64,000 nt of DNA, taken from contig JAQFVV010000012.1 of the NCBI GenBank assembly GCA_028023455.1, forward strand, positions 9,400,499 through 9,464,498, read 5' to 3'. Numbering within the stretch: position 1 is the stretch's first letter; each line of letters starts with the position of its first letter. A model generated the notes under the pieces. That model had not been told where the DNA came from, did not search any database, and saw only the letters and a list, made by a program, of their open reading frames with translations. Origin of the DNA: Epiperipatus broadwayi (taxonomy: Eukaryota; Onychophora; Udeonychophora; Euonychophora; Peripatidae). A program made the position numbers and the translations under genes. Below are positions 46,426 to 59,100 of this stretch, piece by piece.

Positions 46426-49400
46426 TATCACTTTGCTCTAACATTATTAAAACTGAAGTTATTGTGAAAATTGTATCTCAAGTCAGTTTTTTAAAAATTC
46501 AATATGTTGCCAGGAACCCTAATATTGTTAAATAAAATCACAATAAAGTATAATATTTGTTAGATATACGTAAATATATTATTAATTATATATTTAGAAA
46601 GATGACATCAAATTAATCAAATAATAAAATTTTAATACTAATTGTTTTTTTTTTTTACTTTGCTTTCTTGGGAAACATTTAAGCTAGTTTTTAAATATGA
46701 TTAGAATTTAGTTTTTTGGCTTCCAATTTACTGTGCTCAGTGCTTTATATTTTTTAAAACTATGTGCTCAGTGCTTTAAATATTTAAAAATAATACTTGC
46801 ATAAACAGTAAAAAAAAAAAAGATAATATATTTTTCCAAAGTTAATTATTAAAAGTTTAATATTTGTACTTTGTCTCTTCTTTCCTGCTCAAATTGAAAG
46901 ACAACATCGCAAAATATCAAACAAACAGAAAAATGGACCAATATGTTCTATATATTACAGTAATTGTTGTTCATAGATTGGTTTGTATAGTCATTGCAAA
47001 ACTCATTTTTTAATTTTTCTTTTGATTTTTTGGAGCTGGAAAGGGTATGAAAGACTGCTATATCTATACGGTATATGTATTTTAAAATCGTGAATTGTCT
47101 CTTACTAAGAAAAATAAAGCAAATGTTTCAATAATAATAAAAAAGATTACTTTTATTTGTAGCTATATACTGAACTATGTCTATCATCTATTTGATTTCT
47201 TAAGTATTTTTAGAAAAAATCAAACATTATTTATATCTTTCTAAATACATTTGACTGTTAGTAATAACTCATTACAATGCAAGTTTTATCATTATTATTT
47301 CTTCTTCAAATGTTGCTGGCCTGACTAGTGACAGCTAGCATGAGAATTAAACTGATAAACTTAATTAAATTCACAAATACCAAGTGAGCTCTTCTGTTAA
47401 AAACACTGCCATTTTTTCCTTTCCTTTTAAAGGCAAAAATAACAACTGTTTTCCAAATATTATGGAATATATAGGTATCATTATTTATCAATGTTACGTT
47501 GAGCATCTTATTTAAATTGTTCTCTCTTTATTTTTTGCCCAATATTTTTGAATTTATTCTCAATAAAACATATTGTACCAATTCAGAAACCTTCTGACCA
47601 TGCAAAATTTTTGGCCACACATTAAAATAGATATATATTCATATAAAACAAAGAAAGAAATAATATAAGCAAAAATACCCAGGTTGTAATTTTTTTTATA
47701 TACTAAGTCATTTATTTATTTCATTCTTCCTTACTACTATCAAGATACTTTTTTAAAAAAAATCACCTCAAAAAGTTAAAATTATGCTCAACAGCACTTC
47801 AGAAAGTTAAGCTGATTAGAATGACATTTTCATTTAATTTCAATTATGAAGCAGTTAATATGGAAAATGGTAAAATAGCTGAAAATCTTACTATGCTGGG
47901 ATAAAAATCTTACTAATATACTAGTTGACTAATCTTAGAACTATGTATTCTTCTGTAGATAGCAATTTTAAGAATGCATCATTCCTGCATGCCCCAAACA
48001 TTGATGAATTAGAACAAGCAGTACCTATTATTTTTCATATGATTTTTATCAGCCTATCCATGATAAATGTATAATCCAATCATACTATCATCCTACCTGG
48101 AGAAGAATTCAAGAAAAGTATAACAAATGAAGCCTTGAACTTTCCCTTTAGTGACTGTTCTATAAATCAAAGGTTCAAACTTATATTTTTGATCGGTTAA
48201 AGATTAAAATCAGAATTCTAATAATGTGACATGATCAGATTTTATTTAGAATAAAACATCTTTGCAACAAAAAAAGTAATTGTAGCAAAGTTAAAATTAA
48301 TATTAATTTTTTCTAAATAATTTTACACCCCCCCCCCAAATGTGCATTTAAATTTGTTTTTTCATAATGCAATTTTTTTTAATGCTGAAGCAAATAGAAT
48401 TTATAATTATTGTTTTTATTCAATTATTAGTATTTAATATTTATTATAACTTATATATGTATGTTTATCAATTGATTTATATTTTTGCCAATCTTTATTT
48501 ATATTATTAAAGTTATAGCTGAATAATTTGAATACATAGTCACCTATATATATATATATTTATGCATTAGTTTCATCCCTAAGTATCATATAAGAAATGT
48601 AAATATTGTAAATATTTTTTTTTTTTATATTCATATTATTTTAAGTTTAATTGTTCATTTCTCTCTCTCATTCTAAACGTAATTAAGTATAACTATTATA
48701 TACACTTTGGGATACATATTGTGTGTTTTTTTTTATGAGATAGAGTGGATAAACAGAGAGATAAACATCTAAAAAGTTAGGAAGGAATTTGAACCTGACA
48801 TACAGATGTTTCTCATTTTAGTGATATTGCCCTAATCTGCAATATCCTAGACACAAATAACATCTATAGTGGTAAAGGATAGACCCTCTCTGTACTTGGA
48901 TGTTTGATGGGAATAATGGTTATAAAAAATGGTTGGATACACAGTTTGATCATCATTTAGTTAGGATATTCAGTATGAAGATAGTCAATGTGATTATTCT
49001 AGCATTTTCATATTATTGCAATATAGAATTGTATAAATATATATAAAAGGGAAATAAAAACTTAGGTCAATTTTATTTATCACCCTTACATATAAGATTT
49101 CAAAAAATTTGCCTTGATAAGGCTTTGAGTGCTACAATAAACATTTCAATATGTGTATTGTTATATGTATAATCTTATATTTTAAACAACTCCAACTCCT
49201 CCTCTGAAATCATTATTTTATTACATTTTTTATCATTTTTTGATGAGATGGCTAGTTTTCCAATATATATATATATTTATATTTACATGATATTTCATAA
49301 GTTTTTGTTCTTTAGCATTTCAAGCTTAGATAATGTAAGTTAGGATTCCTTGCAGTTTATGATGATTTTGTTTGCAATACTCTTATATTAAATGCAGATT

Positions 49401-51207
49401 CTCTATAATTTGTCTGCCATCTCTAAATTAAATTGTAAAATTCCAATTTTTTTTTTTACTTAATTAGTTTCTTAATGATAGATAAAGGATAATGATGCTT
49501 CAATGAAAGTTTATTCTATGATAAACTTTTTTAAAGTCATTTCTTTCTGAACAAATTTCTTTTATTATATTTCATACTGATAGTATAATTCTACTTTTAC
49601 ATTTCTGTCATGATTCTATTAGATGATGAAAATGGTCAACATAAAATTATGATTAAAATAATTATCACAAATCTTCATACAATCAGTTTATTTTTTATGT
49701 TTTATTAATATAATAAGTCTATACGTTTTTATAATTATTATTTAGCAATTACAATTTTTTTTTTATTTTTACAATATTACAATCTAGCATACAATAATAT
49801 ATTTCCCATTCAGTGTTTATAATGTTTCCACATAAATGTGAATATTGCTATATTATTAAATTCCAATGATTTTTTAGCTTTTAAATAGTTCATAGCATAG
49901 ATGAGGTCTCTTCTATACTCATATAAAATCAGTGAAAGAAAAGGCAATTCTCACCACATTTACCAATTTCCGATGATGAGATTTAAATTGCTTTTTTATC
50001 AGAGTTTTTATGCATTTACTAACCAAATGTTGGATGGTTAGCTATGTTATTATATATGACTATTTACTTAAAGTAAATTCCAAGTCTGTCAAAAAACGTT
50101 TCAAGTTTATTTGGCCAGAATTCAATCCCAGATTGTAGACAGACAGTGTGCAGCTATAATTTTTCCATTTAGAATTATAATACTATCATATGTATTTAAC
50201 AAGCCTTATATATACTTTTTGAAACAAAAAAAAATAGTAATTTTTAATCACAAAAATTTATTATATGAGATCATAAGAAAATCTTTGAACAATAAAAACA
50301 TATTCTACCAAAACTAGTTTATTTCGTACAAAAAAGAGGAAAACAGAATCCATCTAATTTGTAAAGATACAATTAATTTTTAGTTTAAACACGTAAGTTA
50401 CAATAAAAAGCTATTTTTCTTTCTACGTTGATAATTTCTTTCTAATTCTTAGAAAATTCTGTGGGTATTGATAATTTATGTTAAATATTTTAACAAAGTA
50501 GCAATTATGAACAATCTAAAAGTAGGTCAGCAATATTTATATCTAGAAACAAATAAAATTAAATATTTATTAAAGTAATATTTTTCAGAAATATTTATTA
50601 TAAAACATAATGAATGTACTATGGATTTTCCATCAGAATTTTTCACTGATATATATATCAGACACATTTTTAATAAAATATTAATAAAGCTTAATAGACA
50701 GAGAAACTTTTCCTATGTAATATTAATTTTCAAACTATTCTGCTCACTTGTAATTGCTTTTAAATTATCTCACCTATTGTGAATAAATCTATTTACTTAC
50801 TAGCAGTCAGTCCTTAATTATGATTTTAAATCTTGCTTTTAAAATTTATAAAAACCATAAAAAGTCAATTTTATTTCTTGACTCACTCAACTGTGAAATA
50901 TAGAAAAGAATAAAATCAAAAATGGTATTAAGCATCAAAATATTTTTACCTCCCTGGTAATAGACATTATAATACACCAAGTCATAAATATTTGCACCTT
51001 TAGCATTATTTTTAAACATTTACACACACTACAAATCAATATGATGAAATACCCATTTTTTTCTCAGGAAAAAAAAAATCAAATGGAAATTTGTTAACAA
51101 AAAGTTGACCTGTTGCTAGAAATTATGACTGACTATGTTTTGTTAAAGTGATCATAAAGGCATCAATATTATTCTCAAACACTAGTTAGTTTGAAATCTA
51201 TATCTGT
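46426..51207. other. Long AT-rich non-coding stretch
   Basis: A 30-33 bp imperfect duplication (GTGCTCAGTGCTTTA) at about 46733-46780, a C10 run at 48328-48337, and (TA)n microsatellites at 48548 and 49263. No exon supported. Confidence 0.6.
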
Positions 51208-51477
51208 AAAAACTTCAGAGTAATAGAGCAATCAGTACTGCAATTATTGCAGTTAGTTTCTCACTACTCTACATAGCTTCATTGCAATGACTTGGTGCTT
51301 TTTAAAAAAGAATTAGATAGGTGATACAGCTGTATAATGTATACTTTATTTCACCCCCATTTAATGTATATTAGCAATTACTATTAACAATAAATGCATC
51401 AATATTCTAATGTAGAGTAGTGAGAAATTAACTGTGATAATTTGCACTATTGATTGTTCTATTACTCTGATGTTTTT
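51208..51477. mobile_element. MITE-like element with about 66-bp inverted ends
   Basis: The left arm AACTTCAGAGTAATAGAGCA at 51211 and the reverse complement of the right arm (AACATCAGAGTAATAGAACA) stay similar through TTTCTCACTACTCTACAT, about 66 bp. The internal 140 bp is non-coding. Confidence 0.75.
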
Positions 51478-53245
51478 CAATGGTATACCGATGGATTACT
51501 TAGTGAACTTTATTATAATTTCTTCTTATTTAGTCAGAGTTATTATTATTAGTGTAATAAAGAAATATTAAAGTTCTTTAGATATTGTTATACAAATGTA
51601 CAGGTAACAATTTTATAAATTTTATTATTTATGATATTGGGTATGATTAAATATATGATTCAAATTGGGACCAGTTTGCATTAGTGTAACTAACTTTTAC
51701 ACTTATATATTGAAATTTATTATGTTTTAGTGGTCCTTTAGGTCCAACCTCAAATTCCTTAGTTAGATAATTATATCTATAAAAAATATTTTACGCATAG
51801 CTCCTATATGTTATGTTTTTTTTTTTTAATTCTATAGTATGCAATAAGGCATCCTAATGATATGAATTGTATTTTGTTAATAGAATTTTACTCCTTACAA
51901 ATTATTAAGCCTTTAAATAAAATAGAAGCTTAACAAATGAATCCAGTAAAGTATATTAAGGTATAAAAAATAGGCCATATATTTTAAATATCATTTATGA
52001 GTGATAAGCAAATAATTTCACTTGTTTTTTTTTATTTTAAAAAAAGAGTGAAATAAAAGACTTATCCAGTATTATTAAGAAAAGTTGATTAATTATTGAA
52101 ACAAACTAATTAAGGACAACATAAAGCATTTATGGTTATTATTAATACCTTTCAGTATTTAAATTGAGGATTTATTTGCAATATGCAACCTAATCCAATG
52201 GAGTGTTAATGCTTTACAATGCTTTATGATTACATACTTTCATATAACAAACTTATATTAGACTTTGAGAACAAATATTAATATTTACTAGGTATTTTAT
52301 AAAAATTTTATAATTAACTCTGTTATAATTCACTTATATATATATATATTGATATTTTATAATAAAGCAATTGTTAGTTCTAATACTTCTGCTTTATCAT
52401 TATTGAAACCATCATCATTTTAAAATATTAGATTAGACATAAATCTATTTGGATTTATCATTAGTGTTACTCTTGCTATCTGAAATACAAGGATATAGGG
52501 TAAGATGATGTACATAAAATTCCCATTTACATCTATTATATCTTAAGTTAATGAATATATCCATACATTTATTTTCTTATTTTATATAAATGCTTACAAT
52601 TGATTCATAACTCTGAGATAAACCATTAGTTAACATTATTTTTTTTAAAATGCAAGCTTAGTTTAAATACAGATTAATTTATACTTAATTAGTTCTTTGA
52701 GTAAGAAATATATTAGATATTTGCTTAAAATATATTAAGAGTATAACCCACATATACAGAAATACCCCATAAAATTTATTTATTTCAAATTTTATATATT
52801 ATTAAAGTATGAAATAGTATTAACATTTATTTTGTGGAAATAGAACGTATATGCATTGCAATATGAACATTTGTCTAACTGCTTATCTTCTGCTCTTATT
52901 GATGGCAAAATCTTGAGATCATGAATTAAAAATATTTTTTAATACTACATTTTCTGTAGTGCTTATATTAGTAAAATGTTATGTTTTGGTACTTTCATTT
53001 ATGGTATACATATAAAACATACATTCCATCTCAAAAATTCCTATTTTACAAATTGAGTATGTTGTCACCACAAAAACTCTTGATTAGGATGAACTAAAAT
53101 TAATTTTGATTTTTAGTTAATGATATAAGATTCATCAGAACACGATTAGTCATTTATCACTAAAAAAAATGTAATTTACACCTAAAAATAATAATTATGA
53201 TTTGATAACAGAAAAATTAAAAAAAATATCAACTCAATGTTCAAT
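51478..53245. other. AT-rich non-coding stretch
   Basis: No gene; (TA)n at 52336-52350; otherwise featureless. Confidence 0.6.
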
Positions 53246-53479
53246 TACTGTATTTACTGATGTATTCGATGCAGCAGCGTATAAAAAACACCCTCTTTTT
53301 ATACACTTTTGCAGGAATTTCCATAATGATTTACTGTACTAATTGTATAATTATGTATGTGTACAAAAAGTGTAACTAGGAAACACTGTAGTTAGGTATC
53401 TTAATCTTCATCCTCTAATCCCAGAAATTAATCTCCAAAGTCATTTTTGCTTTAGTCCTCATATGTAGGTCATTTCTCT

Positions 53480-53815
53480 TCACAAATCTAGAACACTACA
53501 ATGTTGATCCTGTAAAATCAATAAGCCTCTATTAGTAGATATCAGTCTTGCTTGTTGAACAATATTTTCTTGGAAACTTAAACTTCTGTGATCTAATATC
53601 CAAGTTTTTAATTCTAATTGCAGCCATTTTGCAATGTTTACTAAACATAGCTTTTTATGGGTCCTCTTCTCCATATCATCATTTTAGTTGGTGGTGACCT
53701 AAAATTCCTTTTTGCTATCCTGTTACTGTATTCTTTAACATACACAATAATCTCATACCTTGAATGAAATATCATAGAAGAACCTGCTTTGTTTTTGAGT
53801 CATGTTTTGCCAAGA
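53480..53815 (-). pseudogene. pogo-like transposase N-terminal remnant
   Basis: Minus strand across two frameshifts: MTQKQSRFFYDISFK, EIIVYVKEYSNRIAKRNF, MMIWRRGPIK, then FVNIAKWLQLE-type text LELKTWILDHRSLSF and QQARLISTNRG. The first part matches the SYDxxFKLxxxxYAEExGNRxAARxF..WR helix-turn-helix. The second matches the CENP-B DNA-binding pattern FPxLExxLxxWVxxxRxxGxxV. The catalytic DDE domain is absent. Confidence 0.7.
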
Positions 53816-54117
53816 AATCTTAACATAAATAGTCACAGAGCATCGATAATGTTCTGGACAAATCTACCAAATTTAAAGTTTAAATGTTACAGTGCATTGT
53901 TAAAGTATAATCATGCATGTGCACATTGGATGAGCACAATTGATGAATCATAACATTAAGATGTCAATGGAATTGAACTCCATTTTACTGGAATATTCTA
54001 TCTTTCAGTAATGAAACATAAAATGTGTCACACAACTTATTTTCTTTACAGAACAGAACATTTATGGAAATGATTTATTCAATACCACTGTTTTGCAAAA
54101 GGACAAAATGCATTATA

Positions 54118-55050
54118 GGAGGGGGAACCAAAAATAATAGAAACATTTGTAATAAAAAAACTGTATATTTATTTTTAGATGTTGAAAATTGAATCACTTT
54201 CAAAGCATAGTCCATTTAATGTAATGCACCAGATTAAATGTATTTTCATTTTTAGAAGTAGTCCAGAAACACTTGCAAAGTGATGCATTTTAACACCTCT
54301 GTCATTTTTTATTTCATTATTTCTAAGTCTGCAAAAAAAAAAAAAAAAGATATTTTTTCATTTGAGAGATTTAAAAAAATCACACAGAGTGATATCAGGT
54401 GAATGTGGTTGATGGATAAGCTGGGCCATGCTGAATTTAAGTAAAACTGTTTACACTCAAGCTTCATGCACCAGCCGCACTGCCATGATAAAACGTGCAT
54501 TTCTAATTTGCCATGAAATGGAACATTTATATTTTACCACATCATGCACAAGTTTTAGAACTTGTATTTTAAATGTCTGATGGTTATGAATAAAATCTGA
54601 GTAAACAATCACCATTTGCATTTAAAAAAAAATCAATATTGTCTCACTTGCCATGCTTTTTTGAAATGTGGTAAATTTAGAACTATTAAACCACATGTAA
54701 ATTTGTGTTTTTTCAGAACAATTTGCTTGTAAGCTCTTTCAAGCATTGCAACTGTTTACCTTGCCATTTTCCTCAAAAGAAAATAGAATTTCATATCAAA
54801 CTTTTCAGCCATTACAAAAATCAACAAATACATGAAACACACAAAAAAAGTGCTATGTAAGATCACAATTTCAATGATGATATCATTTGGCAGATTGATG
54901 CAGAAGGGTCCATGCAAGAAATAATTAGAAGCAGAATCATGCACTACAATAGACAAGGCTGCCAGTGAATGATTCTGGTTATTTTAATATAAACCAGAAA
55001 TTTTAAGACTGACTGAAATTTCTACTCATAATTTTGATTACTGGCTCATA
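54118..55050 (-). mobile_element. mariner-family relic (SETMAR-like transposase)
   Basis: On the minus strand, starting near 54815: MAEKFDMKFYFLLRKMA and then EKTQIYMWFNSSKF, like the paired HTH of mariner transposases (pattern IKFCVKLGKTATET...VFEWHKRFKEGR). Further on, MAQLIHQPHSPDITLCDFF corresponds to the catalytic HPPYSPDLAPCDFFLFPKLK block, and KMTEVLKCITLQVFLDYF to the C-terminal helix. The first two catalytic aspartates are lost to deletion, and there are several stops. The 3' end is AGGAGGGGGAACCAAAAATA next to TA at 54116; the other end, near 55050, is decayed. Confidence 0.75.
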
Positions 55051-55116
55051 AAACACAACCTATGATTTAGGCATATTTTGCGAGGGGGTGCATCCCATAC
55101 GATGGAAAATATGGTA

Positions 55117-55980
55117 CTTTGAGTTATAATATCAACAAGTCTGCCATTCATCAATAAATCCTAAAACACTTCCAAAAATAAGCAACTATTTGACAAAATG
55201 TCACTAACTGCTTAAACTTCTTAAGAAAACTTAATTCTTAAGAACCAAAAACATAACATGTAAACTGTAATCAGTTATTTTAATAAATAATGTTTGTGGC
55301 ATTGTAATAAATACTAAGGAACTGTCAATAAAATTATTATTCTCAAGTTATGGTAATAAAGCAATATAGCATAGTTCTAAAAGCATTGATTAATCTTCAA
55401 CCAAATTTTTCACAAGATGATCTAGGACAGGCTTACAAATGCACTGGATCAAAAAGACCTTCATAAGTTACAATTTCAGAGATTTTATTCACAGAACAAT
55501 AATAATAATTACAATTTAATCTAGAGGTGTCAAACTTTCAGCCCCCCCTCTCTTACAAATAAATATTTTAATGATTATTATTAATCATTTATTAGATTAA
55601 TAAATTATCATGTCACTTTTTAGTTCAGATGTAGATTTAAATATTAATTAAATAATATACCTATTATTAAACAACAACATCAAATACCATTACTCTTTTT
55701 TAACACATGTAACATCTTAAATTTGTTTAAAAATTTAATTAGATAAATAAAGACATCTGAAAAAGATTTTAAAAAATCAATAACATTTATTTTAAAAATA
55801 TATCTTAAACAACAACAGATGTATTGAATAAATAAATCTTTCCAGAATTTTAGCATCATTTGTTTGTGCAGAATTTCTCCAAATTAGAATGAAAATCTTG
55901 TTTTGATATCACCTTCATGAATGATTCTGTGTACATGTCTAAGAGATCTGATCTTTCTGGCATTTTATTTCTTTTATAAA
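55117..55980. other. AT-rich non-coding stretch
   Basis: C7 near 55545. No gene. Confidence 0.6.
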
Positions 55981-56141
55981 ATATATAGGGTATATGAGCA
56001 CAGACTTTCACACAACCCACCACTCTCCACACTATCTCATAACACTGATACACCTGAACACATACATATTGAAAAGATAAATAATCACCAATATATGTAT
56101 TTCATGCTAAACCAGCAATCATCAGTTGGTCCAGATTACCA
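55981..56141 (+). repeat. Third copy of the 32.5-kb repeat block
   Basis: ATATATAGGGTATATGAGCA through CATGCTAAACCAGCAATCAT, then CAGTTGGTCCAGATTACCA, matches 32.5-32.68 kb and 32.97-33.11 kb with about 90 percent identity in the same orientation. ORFs over it are not genes. Confidence 0.9.
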
Positions 56142-59100
56142 GTTATATATATATGAGTAAACATAGCACATATATTGTATGCAAATTTAATAAACAGTCT
56201 GAAGGCAAATATGAATAAAAAATAGTGGTTCTTTATTATCTTTTAATTTTTCTTTTAAAAAGATAATGTTGTATGTAATTCAATAAACTTCATTTGTAAA
56301 ATTTCACCAGCCTTATCGCACATCACAATTCAAAAACAAGTTTAACATTAAAGACTACTTCATGCAACTTGAAGGCCTGCAAATAGAATTCAAATTCGTT
56401 TCTAATCAATAAACGTCTGAGCATGAGCTCAAAATCTGAAATCATTAAAAAATCTAAAATCATTAAAATTATTTTTTCTTATTTAAGTGCTTTTCGCAGA
56501 AACAAAGTATTGATTGAAATATGTTTAATTGTCATATGTTTGTTTTTGCCCAGAAGTTTGATGCTTAATTCATTCAAGCATTTAGAGATATTAACCAGTA
56601 AAATCAAATTTTATTACTATGCTCTGGTTTTCAATCCCAAAATTATATTAGTTTTATTCTTCATATTATAAACACATTTTATTGATTGGTAAAATACCAG
56701 AGTAAAGTTTTATATTCATTCACCAAACTAAAGAATTAAACTGACAATTTAATTCTGGGCACACTTAAAATTAACAATGTTATTCTATTACCTAATTGTA
56801 CCACTGTAGCCTTTTCAATTACTAAAGCTACACACTATTTATTTAAAATATTATTTATTTCATTAAAATTTTTATCTCTCATAGCAGTTCTGGGCGTAGG
56901 AACGAGCTACAAAAGTTCTCCAATGGAGTCATAAATAAATATGATTAATTAAGCTACATCTTTGACACATCAAAGACAATGAAACACACTGTAAAATATT
57001 GGCTGGTAATATTTAACAAACTTTCTAATCATTTTCTACATCATTGGTTTTATGTTTTTATTTAAGCTTACATTTTTAAAAACAGGTACTATTATTTTTT
57101 TCTAGACATTTAATTTTAATTGTTTCACATAATATATTTAATAAAATAAATTGGCCTACATGAGTTTTAACTTTTAATTAAATTAAAATATAACTATCTC
57201 AGTTATAGGATTTGTTTTTTAAAAAATAAATGATATTGCTTTTGTAGAAAACTTTTAATACCTGAATTTTAACTTCTGCACTGACTATGTCATGTTTAAT
57301 AGGAATTTCATAGTAGTTTCTGGTATTGAATTTTTTGCAAACACTGATAATATTATTGCAAATTAAACATATAACACTGTTTTTCATTTGAATTTAAGGC
57401 AGTCTGCTTTCTACCTGTTTTGAAATAAATATTTCATATCTTCAAGATTCTATTTTGTTTTGACACAATATTTAATACGAGTAATTATTACACAATCCCT
57501 TAGATCAAATACTAAACATTAAAAAAATAATTGTATTAGGCAGAACAAATGGGTGGACAAAAATTATAAGGACAAACATAGACATAGATATAAAAATATA
57601 GTGATTTGTTTTAAGTATATGCAGTATGTCAAAGATGCACAGTATATTAATGTGATATACATAAAGACTTAACATATTGGTTCATTTGAAGCATTCTTTC
57701 TATAAGAAAGTATTACTGGTCTGAATTACATAATAATTTATGAAGGCAAGCTCAAGCTCATTCTAAAAAGAAACTTTAACACATGCAAAAACTATTTATT
57801 ACAAAATTGTTTAAAAGAAACAATTTCCCCAAAAAAATTTTAGCACCAAAATTGAACTAGAAAGTTCAAACATAATGAATGATCTTAATTTAGAAGAGAA
57901 TGTCTTTTATTCACTTGCTCAAATAAAAGTATAAAAACATTTTTTAGTAAAAACAATTTCCATGATAGAATTTAAACCTATTTCTTCTTATTCTAGTATA
58001 TTAATGTTATATTCATTATTATACTTTTAATCTTTATTGAGTTATGACTAGTGAGAAGAATTTGGAAGACTAAAGTGCTCTGACTAGATGTAATCTTTTT
58101 ATTAATTAATTAGTATTCTAGTCTTAGACTGAAATCTGCACACTGAAGTTCATTTTCTATCTCCTCATAACTTTTTATATAGAATGTATGTGCTATTTTT
58201 ATTAACTTTATTCTTTTCCTTATTTTCTACTGTTTTGTTTTTTTCTTTAAAATATTATTTTAATAATTAAATTGAATGACAACCATAAAAATGAACACTA
58301 ATGAAACAACATTTTAAACTGTGTGTGTAAAATCAATCCTAAACTACTTCCACATACAATGTTGGAAATTTTTAAAACATTGTATATTCAAGCACTTTAA
58401 CATGCTGAAGAAGAAGCTGTCAGTAGTAGATGCTGTTTCTGAAATTTTCAGCAAGCACCTAATATAATAAACATAACTTGATAATAATGTAATAAACACA
58501 TATATTATCAAATCTACAACAAATGTTAAATATAAACAACCATAACTATTAAATAAAAAATAAGCAATCTGCCTAATTACAAAAAGTTATTCACTATAAT
58601 TCAATAAATTATTCTATTTAAATTATTTTCTTAAAATTTATATTACTTTAGTAAAACCATACTTTTAAAAAACAATTTTACAAATATTTAATAAATAAAA
58701 TTTTAATATTTTTAATTAATATTTGTTACTAATAATAAAAACATTGTTAGAATTATGCAATTAATGTGCAAACAGTTAATTAAAATAGGAATAATTTTTC
58801 ATTAAAATAAATATTAAACATCACATGATTTTTTCTTTGTTTACATTTAACATGAGGAAGGAGAAATTAATTTTACTCCAGAATTATCTATTGATAGCTT
58901 GAATACATTCAATATTATCATGTCTACATTCTTAGACTAGTCAATGGGGTGCCTGAACCAAATGCAAATCATTTTATAGCATCGATGCTAATAACCTGAA
59001 ATTCAAAAAATAGTTTTTGTATTTTGAAATCCAAAACATAAAATACCTGCTAGTTATATACAGATCTAACATTATCCAGTAATTATATATTTTAATGTTA

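Larger units (their letters stand above)
53246..55116 (-). mobile_element. pogo-like DNA transposon carrying a mariner insertion
   Basis: The left end TACTGTATTTACTGATGTAT and, reverse-complemented, the right end TACCATATTTTCCATCGTAT have the same layout, continuing into repeated GTAT-(A)A-GCAC-CCCTC motifs. These are termini of a widespread pogo-like family. The transposase N-terminus lies inside on the minus strand (see next entries). A mariner-type relic occupies 54118-55050 between the N-terminus and the 5' end. Overall about 1.87 kb, or about 0.94 kb without the insert, so the catalytic part of the pogo element is largely missing. Confidence 0.7.

Noticed and set aside
55856-56160. Overlapping 65- and 79-residue ORFs on opposite strands
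   Set aside because: Both lie over the third copy of the 455-bp repeat block, so they are chance frames in a repeat.
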